This document shows positions 22,990-31,760 of a DNA stretch of 50,424 nucleotides, piece after piece. The stretch spans positions 1-50,424 of the forward strand of contig JBFLYN010000024.1 in assembly GCA_040756655.1 (NCBI GenBank). The letters are read 5' to 3'. The DNA comes from JBFLYN01 sp040756655 (lineage in GTDB: Bacteria > Bacillota > Sulfobacillia > UBA8153). The stretch's first letter is position 1. The number at the start of each line of letters is the position of its first letter. Below the pieces are notes generated by a model that was not told the DNA's origin, did no database searches, and saw only the letters and a list, made by a program, of their open reading frames with translations. A program made the translations under genes and the position numbers.

Positions 22990-25422
22990 TTGCGGGAACC
23001 AGGCTTGACCGAGAACGCTCATACCGTCCTCAAAAAGCGTTACCTTAGCCGGGACGGCGAAGGTAACGTGGTGGAGACGCCTAAGGAGATGTTCTGGCGG
23101 GTAGCGCAGAACATCGCGCTCATGGAAATCCTTTACCATCCCGAAGTGAGCGGCGAAGTTCCCTGGCCATCTGCGGTTGATCCTGGGCCTTGGCCCTTTT
23201 TCCCGTCCGCCAACGACATGGACACCTTGCACATGGCATACCAGCGGTTGGCCCGCCAGGGCAAGGTCAAGGCCAGCTTCGACCGGGTCCAAGAACTGGT
23301 CTCCCAGGAGGCTGCGGTCCTCGGCCAGCTGGCCGGCAGGTTTTACGATCTTATGGCCAGCGGCAAGTGCCTGCCCAACTCCCCCGCCCTTATGAACGCC
23401 GGCCGGGAGCTCCAGCAGCTATCAGCTTGCTTTGTGCTGCCCGTGGAGGACTCCATGATCAGCATCTTCGACTCGCTCAAGCATGCGGCCCTCATCCACC
23501 AGTCCGGTGGGGGAACCGGGTTTTCCTTTTCCCGGCTCCGGCCCAAGAACGACGTGGTCCGCTCCACGGGAGGAGTAGCTTCCGGGCCGGTGTCCTTCAT
23601 GCGCGTGTTCAATGCCGCCACCGAGGCCGTGAAACAGGGCGGTACCCGGCGGGGCGCCAACATGGGCATCCTCAGGGTGGACCACCCGGATATCCTGGAG
23701 TTTATAGCCTGCAAGGAGAACAACTCAGACATCACCAATTTCAACATATCCGTGGGCATCACTGATGCCTTCATGGAGGCAGTGCAGGCAGAAGGCGAGT
23801 ATGCCCTGGTAAACCCCAGGGACGGGAAGGTAACGGCCACTATCAACGCCCGGGAGGTCTTCGACCTCATCGTCAGGCATGCCTGGAAAAACGGTGAACC
23901 CGGCATCGTATTCCTGGACCGCCTAAACCGGGACAATCCCACTCCGGATGTGGGCCAGATCGAAAGCACCAACCCTTGCGGCGAACAACCCCTCCTGCCC
24001 TACGAGGCATGCTGCCTGGCCTCGGTGAACCTGGCCAAGTTCGCCGGTGACGGTTTTAACTGGGACGGGCTAGGGCGGTGCATCCACGAGGCTATCCACT
24101 TCCTGGATAACCTCATCGATGCCAACAAGTATCCCCTCGACGAGATCGACCGCATGGTAACGTCCAACCGCAAGGTGGGACTGGGGGTCATGGGCTGGGC
24201 GGATTCTCTCATCAAGCTGGGTATCCCCTACGATTCCGGTGAGGCCGTGGAATTGGCCGGGCGAGTCATGGGATTCATTCGCTCTGAGGCCCTGGCCGCC
24301 TCTGCGCGGCTGGCCGCCCAGCGGGGATCGTTCCCCAACTTCCCGGGCAGTACCCACCAACGGTCCGGGATGGAGGCCTTGAGGAATGCCACCACCACTA
24401 CCATCGCTCCCACCGGCACCATCAGCATCATCGCGGGCACTTCCAGCGGCATCGAGCCTTTGTTCTCCATAGCCTTCACCCGCAACGTCCTGGACAACCA
24501 GCGACTGGTTGAGGTGAACCCGCTATTCGAGGAGGAGGCCCAGAGGCTGGGGCTGTGCAGTGAGGAGCTGATGCTGCGCATCGCCGAAACCGGTACCCTC
24601 GGGGGGATCGCGGAAGTCCCGGAGGACGTGCGCCGGGTATTCGTCACTGCCCACGATATCACTCCAGAATGGCACGTTAGAATGCAGGCCGCGTTCCAGG
24701 CGCACACAGACAATGCCGTGTCCAAGACCGTCAACTTCCCCCATGAAGCCTCCCAGGAGGACGTGGCCACCGTCTTTCGGCTCGCCTACGAACTGGGGTG
24801 CAAAGGGGTGACCGTCTACCGGGACGGCAGCCGCGAGTCCCAAGTGCTCACCGTGGGCCACGGCAAGCGGGAGGAGCAGGTCCCCCTGGCGGCTCATGGT
24901 GTCAACGGTAGCTGGGGCAAGATCCGGCCCATCGACCGTCCCATGCGGCTGCACGGATTTACCGACGAGAAAGTTACTCCCCTCGGGAAACTGTTCCTTA
25001 CTCTCAACGTTCTCGAGGGCCACCCGTTGGAAATGTTCGCACAGATCGGCAAGGCAGGAAGTGACGTTACCGCCTTCACCGAGGGAATTGCCCGGCTAGT
25101 CTCCCTGGCCTTGAGAGCTGGAGTAGATCCCAGGGAGGTGGCCGATCAGCTCTGGGGCATCGGGGGGAGCCGGACGGTGGGATTTGGGCCCAACCGTGTG
25201 CGATCGGTACCCGACGCCATGGGCCAGTTCTTGGCCGAGTATCTCAAGTCCCAGGAAGCCGGGGATGGTGCCCCCGGGGTAGCGCCACCCCTGGCCGCAG
25301 CGGTGGACCGGGGGACGGAACGGCGCCAGAGCTTCCAGCTTTGCCCGGTCTGCGGCTGCCATACCCTTGCCCACGTGGAAGGATGCGCCAAGTGCTTTGC
25401 CTGCGGGTATAGCGAGTGCTAG
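22990..25422 (+). CDS. nrdJ: Adenosylcobalamin-dependent (class II) ribonucleotide reductase
   Basis: An 810-residue class II reductase that makes deoxynucleotides using a B12-derived radical, active with or without oxygen. Core motifs are LMNAGRELQQLSACFVLPVE (first redox Cys), STNPCGEQPLLPYEACCLAS (radical Cys and Glu of NPCGE), and TTTIAPTGTISIIAGTSSGI (phosphate loop). GCKGVTVYRDGSR ends the barrel. The C-terminus carries a zinc-ribbon CPVCG…CAKCFACG, as in the long bacterial NrdJ form. The start is TTG 22990 with AAGGGGG upstream. No intein is present. I see no cobalamin riboswitch upstream. Confidence 0.95.
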   Translation: MREPGLTENAHTVLKKRYLSRDGEGNVVETPKEMFWRVAQNIALMEILYHPEVSGEVPWPSAVDPGPWPFFPSANDMDTLHMAYQRLARQGKVKASFDRVQELVSQEAAVLGQLAGRFYDLMASGKCLPNSPALMNAGRELQQLSACFVLPVEDSMISIFDSLKHAALIHQSGGGTGFSFSRLRPKNDVVRSTGGVASGPVSFMRVFNAATEAVKQGGTRRGANMGILRVDHPDILEFIACKENNSDITNFNISVGITDAFMEAVQAEGEYALVNPRDGKVTATINAREVFDLIVRHAWKNGEPGIVFLDRLNRDNPTPDVGQIESTNPCGEQPLLPYEACCLASVNLAKFAGDGFNWDGLGRCIHEAIHFLDNLIDANKYPLDEIDRMVTSNRKVGLGVMGWADSLIKLGIPYDSGEAVELAGRVMGFIRSEALAASARLAAQRGSFPNFPGSTHQRSGMEALRNATTTTIAPTGTISIIAGTSSGIEPLFSIAFTRNVLDNQRLVEVNPLFEEEAQRLGLCSEELMLRIAETGTLGGIAEVPEDVRRVFVTAHDITPEWHVRMQAAFQAHTDNAVSKTVNFPHEASQEDVATVFRLAYELGCKGVTVYRDGSRESQVLTVGHGKREEQVPLAAHGVNGSWGKIRPIDRPMRLHGFTDEKVTPLGKLFLTLNVLEGHPLEMFAQIGKAGSDVTAFTEGIARLVSLALRAGVDPREVADQLWGIGGSRTVGFGPNRVRSVPDAMGQFLAEYLKSQEAGDGAPGVAPPLAAAVDRGTERRQSFQLCPVCGCHTLAHVEGCAKCFACGYSEC

Positions 25423-25460
25423 GCGCGTAGTTCACACCACGGTCTCGCACCCCTGATCGG

Positions 25461-25500
25461 AGCGGGAAGCTGCGATGCATCTTCCCGTTCTTACTTTGTT
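25461..25500 (+). terminator. Probable terminator after nrdJ
   Basis: CGGGAAG (25463-25469) pairs with CTTCCCG (25481-25487); TTCTTACTTTGTTT follows. The loop is 11 bases. Confidence 0.6.
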
Positions 25501-26008
25501 TGGCCCTTGCTATGCACCTGCCGGGAGACCAAGTTGCCAACGAGGGTGGACCGTGGTGTTCCCCGGCGTCTTGCTGAACTACCCGGCAGGGCGGTTCCGC
25601 CTGCTCCCAATGCTTACGTTGCTTCCAGGGCGGGTCATCAGCGGGCTCACCTTGTATCTTGCGTTCATCACCGCGCTTATTCTTGCCGACGATACGCTTG
25701 AGGAACAACGGGGCACCTCTTTTGCATTTGCCTACTGAGTAGCACAAGGGGAGGGCGAGCACAAGACAGCATCGGGAAACCGCTAATTAACGAAGAGATT
25801 TTGGTTGAGAAGCCTCTGCTGCAAGTTTCGATGTCAGCCGACCAGAGCATTGGCCGACAAATCAGTGAGCTGCCTACACTAAAGTGGCACTAAACTGGGC
25901 TTCTAGAAACCCGTGCTGCAAACTCGGGTGGTAAGGGCAGAAGAAACGGCCGGGGGAGCAGGTGTCGGGTTGCCTGGCGAGGAAGTGGGGACAGGCGTTG
26001 GTCGGCCT
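25501..26008 (+). other. Gene-free stretch of about 500 bases
   Basis: No credible gene, RNA or repeat was recognised. A plus-strand ORF at 25475-25738 and a minus-strand ORF crossing 25762 lack ribosome binding sites and motifs. The right third lies downstream of the minus-strand secreted-protein gene; no terminator hairpin with a T-tract was found for it here. Confidence 0.4.
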
Positions 26009-26629
26009 TTACCTGGGACCGAACCTGGTCCTCAGCCACGCTATCAGCCTTTGCGGCCAGGTCAGGGTTTCGCCGGGTTCTACTAATGCAGGTGACGGCC
26101 GGGCTTCCTGGTAGAAGCAGTCACAGGTGTCTATGTACTCATCTTGGGCGATATCCATTACCTGTGCGAACCCGCCTCCATCGTGGAGATTGGCGACTCT
26201 GCCGTTTTCGAGAACCCCGATGGAGTTGACCTCCCCGGCCAGTGTCCAACCGGTTTCTCTTTCGACCGGAAACACCAATAGCCGGGTGCCCGGGCCGGGC
26301 AGGCAACGGGGTGGCAGGTATACCGAGGTGTTACGCAGGTCCTGGTAGTTGGTTCTGACGGTGATTTGGATCCTCGCTTCCTCGCACTGGCCTTTCAAGA
26401 CATCATCCACAACCAGCTCCAGGCGCGGGTGTCCACGTATGCCTGCGGACCTATTACCCGTCACGGTTGCTGCAACGAACAAGTCGGCGCGCTGGATCAC
26501 CTCCTGGGGTGCCGGGGGACTTATCCAACACGCCCAAGCGTGCTCCGGCCAGAATGATGCCAGCTGAAGCCAGAAAGCTGCGGCTACAAAAAGGGCAAGA
26601 GCCCCGGGCCATGGACGTATCCGCATCAT
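26009..26629 (-). CDS. Secreted protein of unknown function
   Basis: A 206-residue protein with a clear signal peptide: basic start (MRIRPWPG), a hydrophobic core ALALFVAAAFWLQLASF, and a likely cleavage after AWA before CWISPPAPQEVI; the Cys right after the small residues could make it a lipoprotein, but the box is not canonical. The mature part has a beta-rich look (LELVVDDVLKGQCEEARIQI) with a late CDC motif (YIDTCDCFYQE). The ADLFVAATVTG…VDDVLKG pattern is common in secreted proteins with an NTR/OB-like barrel, but I do not recognise a family. AAGGA precedes ATG 26629. Isolated gene. Confidence 0.55.
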   Translation of the reverse strand: MMRIRPWPGALALFVAAAFWLQLASFWPEHAWACWISPPAPQEVIQRADLFVAATVTGNRSAGIRGHPRLELVVDDVLKGQCEEARIQITVRTNYQDLRNTSVYLPPRCLPGPGTRLLVFPVERETGWTLAGEVNSIGVLENGRVANLHDGGGFAQVMDIAQDEYIDTCDCFYQEARPSPALVEPGETLTWPQRLIAWLRTRFGPR

Positions 26630-26751
26630 CACACTCGTCCTTCAGCGCTGGCGAATAGGTCGTCGGGTAGTAGACGCCCCTGGAGCCGATTGGTTCCGGT
26701 TGCGCCTGGAGGGCGGGAATGGATGCGGCCTGGGTGGAGGGGGGCCTCGGA

Positions 26752-27708
26752 CTAATGGAGCCTGAGCTGGCTTGAAGCCCGCCGGCGACCATCCGTACCG
26801 GGTGGTGGGCCATCATGTGTGCCGATGAGGTAAGGGCTGGAGGCATCGTGCTTTCTCAGGTTGGCAAAAATGGTTTTTTCGCTGAAGTTGGCATAGCAGT
26901 AGACGCACTGGTGCCGGCAGGTGTTGTACACGCCCATGTCCACCGAAGTAACGCAGAGGCATTCGGGTCGCTGCCCCTTGTCTTTGCGCAGGGGCTTTGC
27001 TATGCCGAACAGGTCTTGGATGAGCGCCCCGTCGATGCAGCTGCCGCGCGCCACACCGAACTTCTCGAGGGGTAGCCGCTCAGCGCAACTGGCCAGTTCC
27101 ATCCCGTTGAGTGATGCTATGGACACCAACTCGTTACAGAGGAAGGCGAGGTCGCCTTGAGTCTTGGTGATGTCCTGGAACTCAAACTCGTTGGCCCTGG
27201 CTATCTTCTCCAGGCGCTTTTGGACCTTGGCATAACAATCCAAGAAACTGATGGTAAGTCGGCTGGTATATCCCGCCAGGCGGGAGGCCAGGTAGGACAC
27301 CTTGTCCACGTGGTATCCTGCGGGGGTAAGAGTGCTGAGGATCACCGGATCATAACGCCAGACCACCCGGGTTCCACCCAGCATGCTGCCCAGCTGCTGG
27401 AAAGCCCGGATACGGTCCTCAAGAGGGGGTAATCCTGGTTCGAAGCACTTTGGATAGTCGTTGAGGGTATACTGGAAATAGTAGTTGTACCCGCAATCGT
27501 CCAGGGTTTCAAGGGCGGGGAAGAGAGGCACCGGGTTCTTGGTCCAAAAAACGATAGCATCAACGTCCTCGGGCTTGAGGCTGTAAGCCCGTAACTGCTT
27601 GGGGGTAAAGGGATTCCTGGCAGAGAACCAGCCCGCCCGTATTCTGCTCATGAACCACCCGGGGAAAAGGGCCGGGATGTCCGTCCTTCGGCTTGCGCTG
27701 ACTATCAA
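26752..27708 (-). CDS. DUF1848 protein (radical-SAM-like Cys motif)
   Basis: A 318-residue DUF1848 protein. The start SASRRTDIPALFPGWFMSRI and VDAIVFWTKNPVPLFPALE are family hallmarks, as is the C-terminal cysteine cluster CRHQCVYCYANF, which resembles the Cys-x3-Cys-x2-Cys motif of radical SAM enzymes placed at the end rather than the start of the barrel. A further CLCVTSVDMGVYNTC precedes it. The biochemical function of the family is unknown; a [4Fe-4S] cluster is likely. The start is TTG 27708 with GAGGTG upstream. The last 30 residues (Gly/Pro/Arg-rich) look like extension. No operon partner. Confidence 0.85.
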   Translation of the reverse strand: MIVSASRRTDIPALFPGWFMSRIRAGWFSARNPFTPKQLRAYSLKPEDVDAIVFWTKNPVPLFPALETLDDCGYNYYFQYTLNDYPKCFEPGLPPLEDRIRAFQQLGSMLGGTRVVWRYDPVILSTLTPAGYHVDKVSYLASRLAGYTSRLTISFLDCYAKVQKRLEKIARANEFEFQDITKTQGDLAFLCNELVSIASLNGMELASCAERLPLEKFGVARGSCIDGALIQDLFGIAKPLRKDKGQRPECLCVTSVDMGVYNTCRHQCVYCYANFSEKTIFANLRKHDASSPYLIGTHDGPPPGTDGRRRASSQLRLH

Positions 27709-27912
27709 CGGCCACCATCACCTCTACGGGGAGGTACTTCTACCTGGAGAAGGGTAACACCTGGTACACCATATAATGGGTAATCAAGATCGGAAAGTGA
27801 CTAAGCGCCAAGCAGGAAGGGTCACACGGGACCGAATGCCTCCGGTAGACCCGGCACCTATCCAGCAAGTTCCCCAGAAAGGTCTTTACATGACCGGGAT
27901 AGGCAAAACCTC

Positions 27913-28602
27913 TCACCACTCGCGAATGCCTGCCTTCTCGGCCACTTCTCGATTCTCCTTGGTACTTTTGCAGACATGACCGTGAACGTTTTCCAAGACA
28001 GAGGCCAGCACCGAGATTCTTCCCGCATCTTGATGGGCGTACGAAGCCCGGTTGGATGACAGCAAGCAGATTCTCGGAGCGGCCAACCGGGTGTTGGCAA
28101 AAAGATGGTCAAAGGTCTGACCGTCAAACTCGCCCACAGACTTGAGAAAGATCATGACCGTGTAATCTTCCCGGTCCAGTGACCTCCACTCCCTGATGTC
28201 CTCCGCCCGCGTTTCACAAGCATGGCCTGCCAAATCAGCAGCCGGCCGGTGGATCTTCCACCTTGTGGACACCAGTGTACCTGACCCGGGTGCTCAGGAA
28301 TCCTTCTTTGATCAAGAAAGCAAGGCCGCAGAAATCCACGCCGCACCCGGAGCCTATAGAAAGGACGTGCAAAGGATCGGAAAACTGCCAGGTCGTTAGT
28401 ATCTCGCGCAGTAAGTACTCGGCTAGATACGCAGGAAAATGTCTCACAAGGTAATAGCGCTGGACCACCGGATCTATGTAGTCTGGAATGTTGTGCCATC
28501 AAGTCCCAGTGTTTTCAGCAGGCACAGAGAATCCATGGTGTCGAGGGTTCTTCTGAAGTCAACGAAGACCTCCTCCAGTATATGTTCGATAAGCGGACCC
28601 AT
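27913..28602 (-). pseudogene. SAM-dependent methyltransferase-like gene, multiply frameshifted
   Basis: Three minus-strand frames form one decayed gene. ATG 28602 (GAGGGGG upstream) begins GPLIEHILEEVFVDFRRTLD; a shift near 28490 leads to IPDYIDPVVQRYYLVRHFPA and LHVLSIGSGCGVDFCGLAFL, which matches the SAM-binding motif I (VLSIGSGCGxD); a second shift near 28260 leads to DYTVMIFLKSVGEFDGQTFD and the end. At least two frameshifts are needed, so no functional product is expected. It lies in a gene-poor accessory stretch between two isolated minus-strand genes. Confidence 0.6.
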
Positions 28603-28760
28603 GGGGAAGCCCCCTCGCCAGGAGAATCCTGCCACCAGAGTGACAGTCACCCCAGGTATAAGGCGACACTCCCCAATGTAGACAGGTGCCCGCAACTACC
28701 GGGCAAGCTAAAGTCCCCGGTTCCTGCGGGGGCGAATTCCCATACTCCTGTGGGCGCGGG

Positions 28761-29588
28761 CTACCAGTTGGCGTGGGGTTCTCCTGTCCACGAAAAGCCA
28801 GACGATGATGCCAGCCAGTCGTAAACTGCCCTGGCTGTGCGGCCGATGACCTCATTCCCCTGGTGACCGTCGGGCAAGTCAGAAGAGAGGCAGGCGATGG
28901 CGAACTCCGGGCCGGGGCCGAGTACCAACCCCACATCATGGGCTACACCGGTAATCTCCCCGGTCTTATGGGCCACCCGGACTTCGGGAGGTAGGAAGCG
29001 GGGCAGCTTCTCCCGGTATTGCTGGCGGAGCATGATTTCCACCATCGCCCGGCAGGCCGTGGGCCCGGCCGCCCGGTTGAAGTGAATGCTTTCAAGCAAA
29101 AGCGACATGTCGTTGGCGGTGACCTCGTTGGTGACCCCGGGGATGATCCGGAAGAGCTTGCGGCGCAACCTGGAACCGCAACAGCCTAGTTGGTCTAGAG
29201 TCCGGTTGACGTTGTCGATGCCCACCAGGTCCATGAGGAGGTTGGTGGCAGTGTTGTCGCTGACGACTATCATCAGGACGGCAGCGTCCCGTATGGTGAT
29301 CTTCAATCCAGCGTGGAGTTCCTTTAAGACCCCGGAACCAGGCACCTTTTCTTCCTCGGGCAGGGACAGGAATTGGTCGAGGGAGAAGCGCCCGGCCTCG
29401 GCTTGACGGAATACCTCGACCAGGATGGGCACTTTGATGACGCTGGCGGCGTTAAAGCGCTCTTGTCCGTGGTAGCTCCAGCTTCTCCCGGTCTTGAGGT
29501 CCCGGACGCTCACTGCCCAGGTACCGGCTTGGGCTTGCAGGACTGGGGCGATCACACTCTCCAGTTCGTAGTCGCGGTCTTGGGTCAA
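28761..29588 (-). CDS. Class A beta-lactamase-fold serine hydrolase (no signal peptide)
   Basis: A 275-residue protein with the three active-site elements of the penicillin-interacting serine family: SVIK (Ser49, Lys52), SDN (110-112) and HKTG followed by EITGVAHDVG. The fold resembles class A beta-lactamases, but I find no ExxLN omega-loop glutamate at the expected distance (about 36 residues after SDN), where the sequence is RTLDQLGCCGSRLRRKLF. Without that Glu, deacylation of beta-lactams should be poor, so a peptidase or esterase role is as likely as resistance. No signal peptide is visible; the protein starts at TTG 29588 after GGAGGTGTG and goes straight into the domain. It is divergent from the permease gene. 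Confidence 0.8.
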   Translation of the reverse strand: MTQDRDYELESVIAPVLQAQAGTWAVSVRDLKTGRSWSYHGQERFNAASVIKVPILVEVFRQAEAGRFSLDQFLSLPEEEKVPGSGVLKELHAGLKITIRDAAVLMIVVSDNTATNLLMDLVGIDNVNRTLDQLGCCGSRLRRKLFRIIPGVTNEVTANDMSLLLESIHFNRAAGPTACRAMVEIMLRQQYREKLPRFLPPEVRVAHKTGEITGVAHDVGLVLGPGPEFAIACLSSDLPDGHQGNEVIGRTARAVYDWLASSSGFSWTGEPHANW

Positions 29589-29644
29589 TCTTCACACCTC
29601 CGGTCGGGAAGGTTCCACTTGCCGGTGGTGAGCACCTGCCACAG

Positions 29645-29693
29645 TTGACAGCCAGGCTCGTGCGGGTATAACATATTAGTAGATACGAATATG
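29645..29693 (+). promoter_or_regulatory. Permease promoter with overlapping operator-like palindrome
   Basis: TTGACA (29645-29650) and TATAAC (29667-29672), 16 bases apart, form a good promoter. CATATT (29672-29677)/AATATG (29688-29693), a perfect inverted repeat with a 10-base centre, covers the region just downstream of the -10 box. The AT-rich half-sites and position are those of an ArsR/SmtB-type repressor site, but no regulator gene is adjacent. Confidence 0.55.
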
Positions 29694-29719
29694 AGACAGA
29701 GACCTGGGGGAGAGCTTGT

Positions 29720-30886
29720 TTGATAGAGTGGCGAAAACTTGTCATGATAGCTGCCGTGTTCCTGGCGGCTTACTTTGTCCCCTTCGGCAACCCCCGGGTA
29801 GGCGGGGCCCTAGTGGAGGGCTTCCACATGCTGCAGGAGTATGCCCGGGAGCATGTGCTCTTCTGTCTCATCCCCGCGTTTTTCATTGCCGGCGCCATCT
29901 CCAATTTCATCTCCCAGGCCGCGGTGATCAGGTATTTTGGAGGCGACGCCCGCAGGTGGCTTTCGTATTCAGTGGCGTCGGTTTCTGGCGCCATCTTGGC
30001 CGTCTGCTCCTGTACCGTCCTTCCGCTGTTTGCCGGCATCTACCGCCGGGGAGCCGGCATCGGGCCAGCCGTGGCTTTTCTGTATTCCGGACCGGCCATC
30101 AACATACTGGCCATCATCCTCACCGCCAGGGTGCTGGGGTGGCAACTGGGGGTGGCCAGGGCCGTCGGGGCCGTTGTGTTCTCCATTGTCATCGGGGTGA
30201 TCATGGCGGTGCTATTCCGGCACGAGGAACAGCAGCGCACGGGCGCGGCATTGACGGTGGACCAGTGCGAGCGACGCACTCCCGGGCAGAACCTGGCCTA
30301 TTTTTCTGTCTTGGTGCTGGTGCTGGTGTTCGCCGCCTGGGGCAGGCCGGCGGAGCCAGGAGGCGTGTGGCATGCCGTATATGTTTCCAAGTGGTATCTC
30401 ACAGCAGGCCTGCTTGCGTTCTTGGGATTCATGGTGGCCAAGTGGTTCGACGCCGAGGAGAGGACCTCGTGGGTGTATGCTACCTGGGGATTTGCCGCCC
30501 AGATCCTGCCCTTGTTGTTTGCTGGAGTGCTGGTGGCCGGTGTTTTGATGGGCCGTCCCGGGATAGACGGCGGGCTCATCCCGGCCCGATTCGTGGTGGC
30601 CGTGGTAGGTGGCAATTCTCTGGCGTCCAACCTGATCGCCTCGGTAGTAGGCGCGTTCATGTACTTTGCCACTCTGACCGAGGTGCCCATCCTGCAAGGA
30701 CTCATGGGCTCAGGCATGGGGAAGGGTCCGGCCTTGGCCCTGCTCTTGGCAGGGCCGGCCCTGAGCCTTCCCAACATGCTGGTGATAAGGAGCATCGTTG
30801 GCACCCGCAAGACCGCAGCATTCGTGCTCTTGGTGGTGGTCATGGCTACCGCCAGCGGTCTCCTATTTGGGTGGTTGGCAGGATAG
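29720..30886 (+). CDS. Eight-to-ten-span permease (DUF318/ArsP-like)
   Basis: A 388-residue integral membrane protein of the YraQ/DUF318 permease family. The diagnostic segment is AILAVCSCTVLPLFAGIYRR followed by GAGIGPAVAFLYSGPAINI; the second half repeats a similar hairpin with FAAQILPLLFAGVLVAG and LATLTEVPILQGLM-like sequence. Some relatives (ArsP) export methylated arsenicals; others are unassigned. TTG 29720 is the start with GGGGGAG upstream. The next gene encodes a glutaredoxin-like redox-active protein 34 bases downstream, a pairing commonly seen for this family. The palindromic promoter suggests metal(loid)- or oxidant-responsive control. Confidence 0.85.
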   Translation: MIEWRKLVMIAAVFLAAYFVPFGNPRVGGALVEGFHMLQEYAREHVLFCLIPAFFIAGAISNFISQAAVIRYFGGDARRWLSYSVASVSGAILAVCSCTVLPLFAGIYRRGAGIGPAVAFLYSGPAINILAIILTARVLGWQLGVARAVGAVVFSIVIGVIMAVLFRHEEQQRTGAALTVDQCERRTPGQNLAYFSVLVLVLVFAAWGRPAEPGGVWHAVYVSKWYLTAGLLAFLGFMVAKWFDAEERTSWVYATWGFAAQILPLLFAGVLVAGVLMGRPGIDGGLIPARFVVAVVGGNSLASNLIASVVGAFMYFATLTEVPILQGLMGSGMGKGPALALLLAGPALSLPNMLVIRSIVGTRKTAAFVLLVVVMATASGLLFGWLAG

Positions 30887-30920
30887 TGGGCTCAGAAGAA
30901 AACCGGGGAGGTAGCAAACT

Positions 30921-31169
30921 GTGATCATCAAGATCCTGGGCACCGGGTGCCCCAAGTGCAGGAACCTGGAAAACCATGCCTGCCAGGCTGTGGCGGAGCT
31001 GGGCATCGATGCCCAGGTCCTTAAGGTCACGGACATCTCCAAGATCATGGAGTATAACGTAATGATCACGCCGGGCCTGGTGATCAACGAAAAGGTCAGG
31101 GCCACCGGCAAACTGCTCAGTCCGGCCGAAATCAAGAAACTGATCCAGCAGGAACTTGGCGCTGAATAG
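30921..31169 (+). CDS. Thioredoxin/glutaredoxin-like small protein (TM0996/MTH895 family)
   Basis: An 82-residue thioredoxin-fold protein with the redox motif GTGCPKCRNLE (Cys-Pro-Lys-Cys near residues 10-13) and the cis-proline region VMITPGLVINEKV. The family is annotated as redox-active disulfide or glutaredoxin-like protein and is often coupled to DUF318/ArsP permeases. GTG 30921 is preceded by GGGGAGG. It probably keeps the permease substrate or permease cysteines reduced, which is inference from the pairing. Confidence 0.9.
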   Translation: MIIKILGTGCPKCRNLENHACQAVAELGIDAQVLKVTDISKIMEYNVMITPGLVINEKVRATGKLLSPAEIKKLIQQELGAE

Positions 31170-31212
31170 GACCTTCTCCCATTTAGCCCTCTCGGTATAG
31201 CCGCCCGGTCTC

Positions 31213-31647
31213 CTACAGGAACCGGGCCAAGACTCGTTCCAGCCGCTTGAAGGCTTCTTCCGGCTCAGTTGTGTCCTGGACCATTGCCTCCATGGGACAG
31301 GTGGCGCCTGCGGGCGTGGTGATGGCCGGGGCCAGCTCATCCCACTGGTGTGTTACGTTCTTCCCGGCCAGGGCCTGGCGAGCTCCCTCGCTCATCACCT
31401 CTCCAAACACGCCCGCTACTCCTGCATGCAACAGCATGAGGGCAGCTGCGCGCCCTACCACCCGGTCTGCCACCGATGCCCCGGCCAGTCCATGCCCCAG
31501 GCGACGGATGAGCCGGAGCAGGGGTAACAGCCGGCTTCCGTGCTCGGCACCCAACAGGTTTCCCTGGCACACGGCCACCACGGTTGCGCCGGTGGTTTGC
31601 AGTAACTCCCGGGCTCTTTGCAGGTCCTCTCCAACCAGGGCCGTCAC
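31213..31647 (-). CDS. DUF1893 family protein
   Basis: A 144-residue protein. GASVADRVVGRAAALMLLHA and the following AGV-x-x-VFGEVMSEGARQAL match the DUF1893 core, where ADKVVGKAAALL is the family hallmark, and CPMEAMVQDTTEPEEAF gives the conserved C-terminal Cys-Pro-Met-Glu. Function unknown; the conserved Cys and acidic residues suggest an enzyme or a ligand-binding protein. The start is GTG 31647 with a close GGAAGGGAA. It converges with the permease pair and is divergent from the ABC operon. GCCCGGT (31203-31209) and ACCGGGC (31221-31227) form a hairpin over its 3' end without a T-run. Confidence 0.7.
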   Translation of the reverse strand: MTALVGEDLQRARELLQTTGATVVAVCQGNLLGAEHGSRLLPLLRLIRRLGHGLAGASVADRVVGRAAALMLLHAGVAGVFGEVMSEGARQALAGKNVTHQWDELAPAITTPAGATCPMEAMVQDTTEPEEAFKRLERVLARFL

Positions 31648-31760
31648 TTCCCTTCCGTTTCTTCATCCATGATACGACGGCCTGCCCGACAGCGCAAGCA
31701 CAAGCGGGTCTGGTGCTGGGCACGCCACTTGCAAGGAGTAGCGTGAAGGAGGTGTTGCCC

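Noticed and set aside
25475..25738. Short plus-strand ORF after nrdJ with a hydrophobic stretch
   Set aside because: It starts inside the probable nrdJ terminator, has no ribosome binding site and no recognisable family.
28687..28731. Two hairpins (TGCCCG/CGGGCA and CCCCG/CGGGG) downstream of the serine hydrolase as terminators
   Set aside because: Neither is followed by a T-run on either strand; stems are short and expected by chance at this GC content.
29716..30924. 402-residue plus-strand ORF overlapping the permease
   Set aside because: Shifted frame of the permease; composition is Gly/Arg/His-rich and meaningless, while the other frame has the CSCTVLP permease motif.
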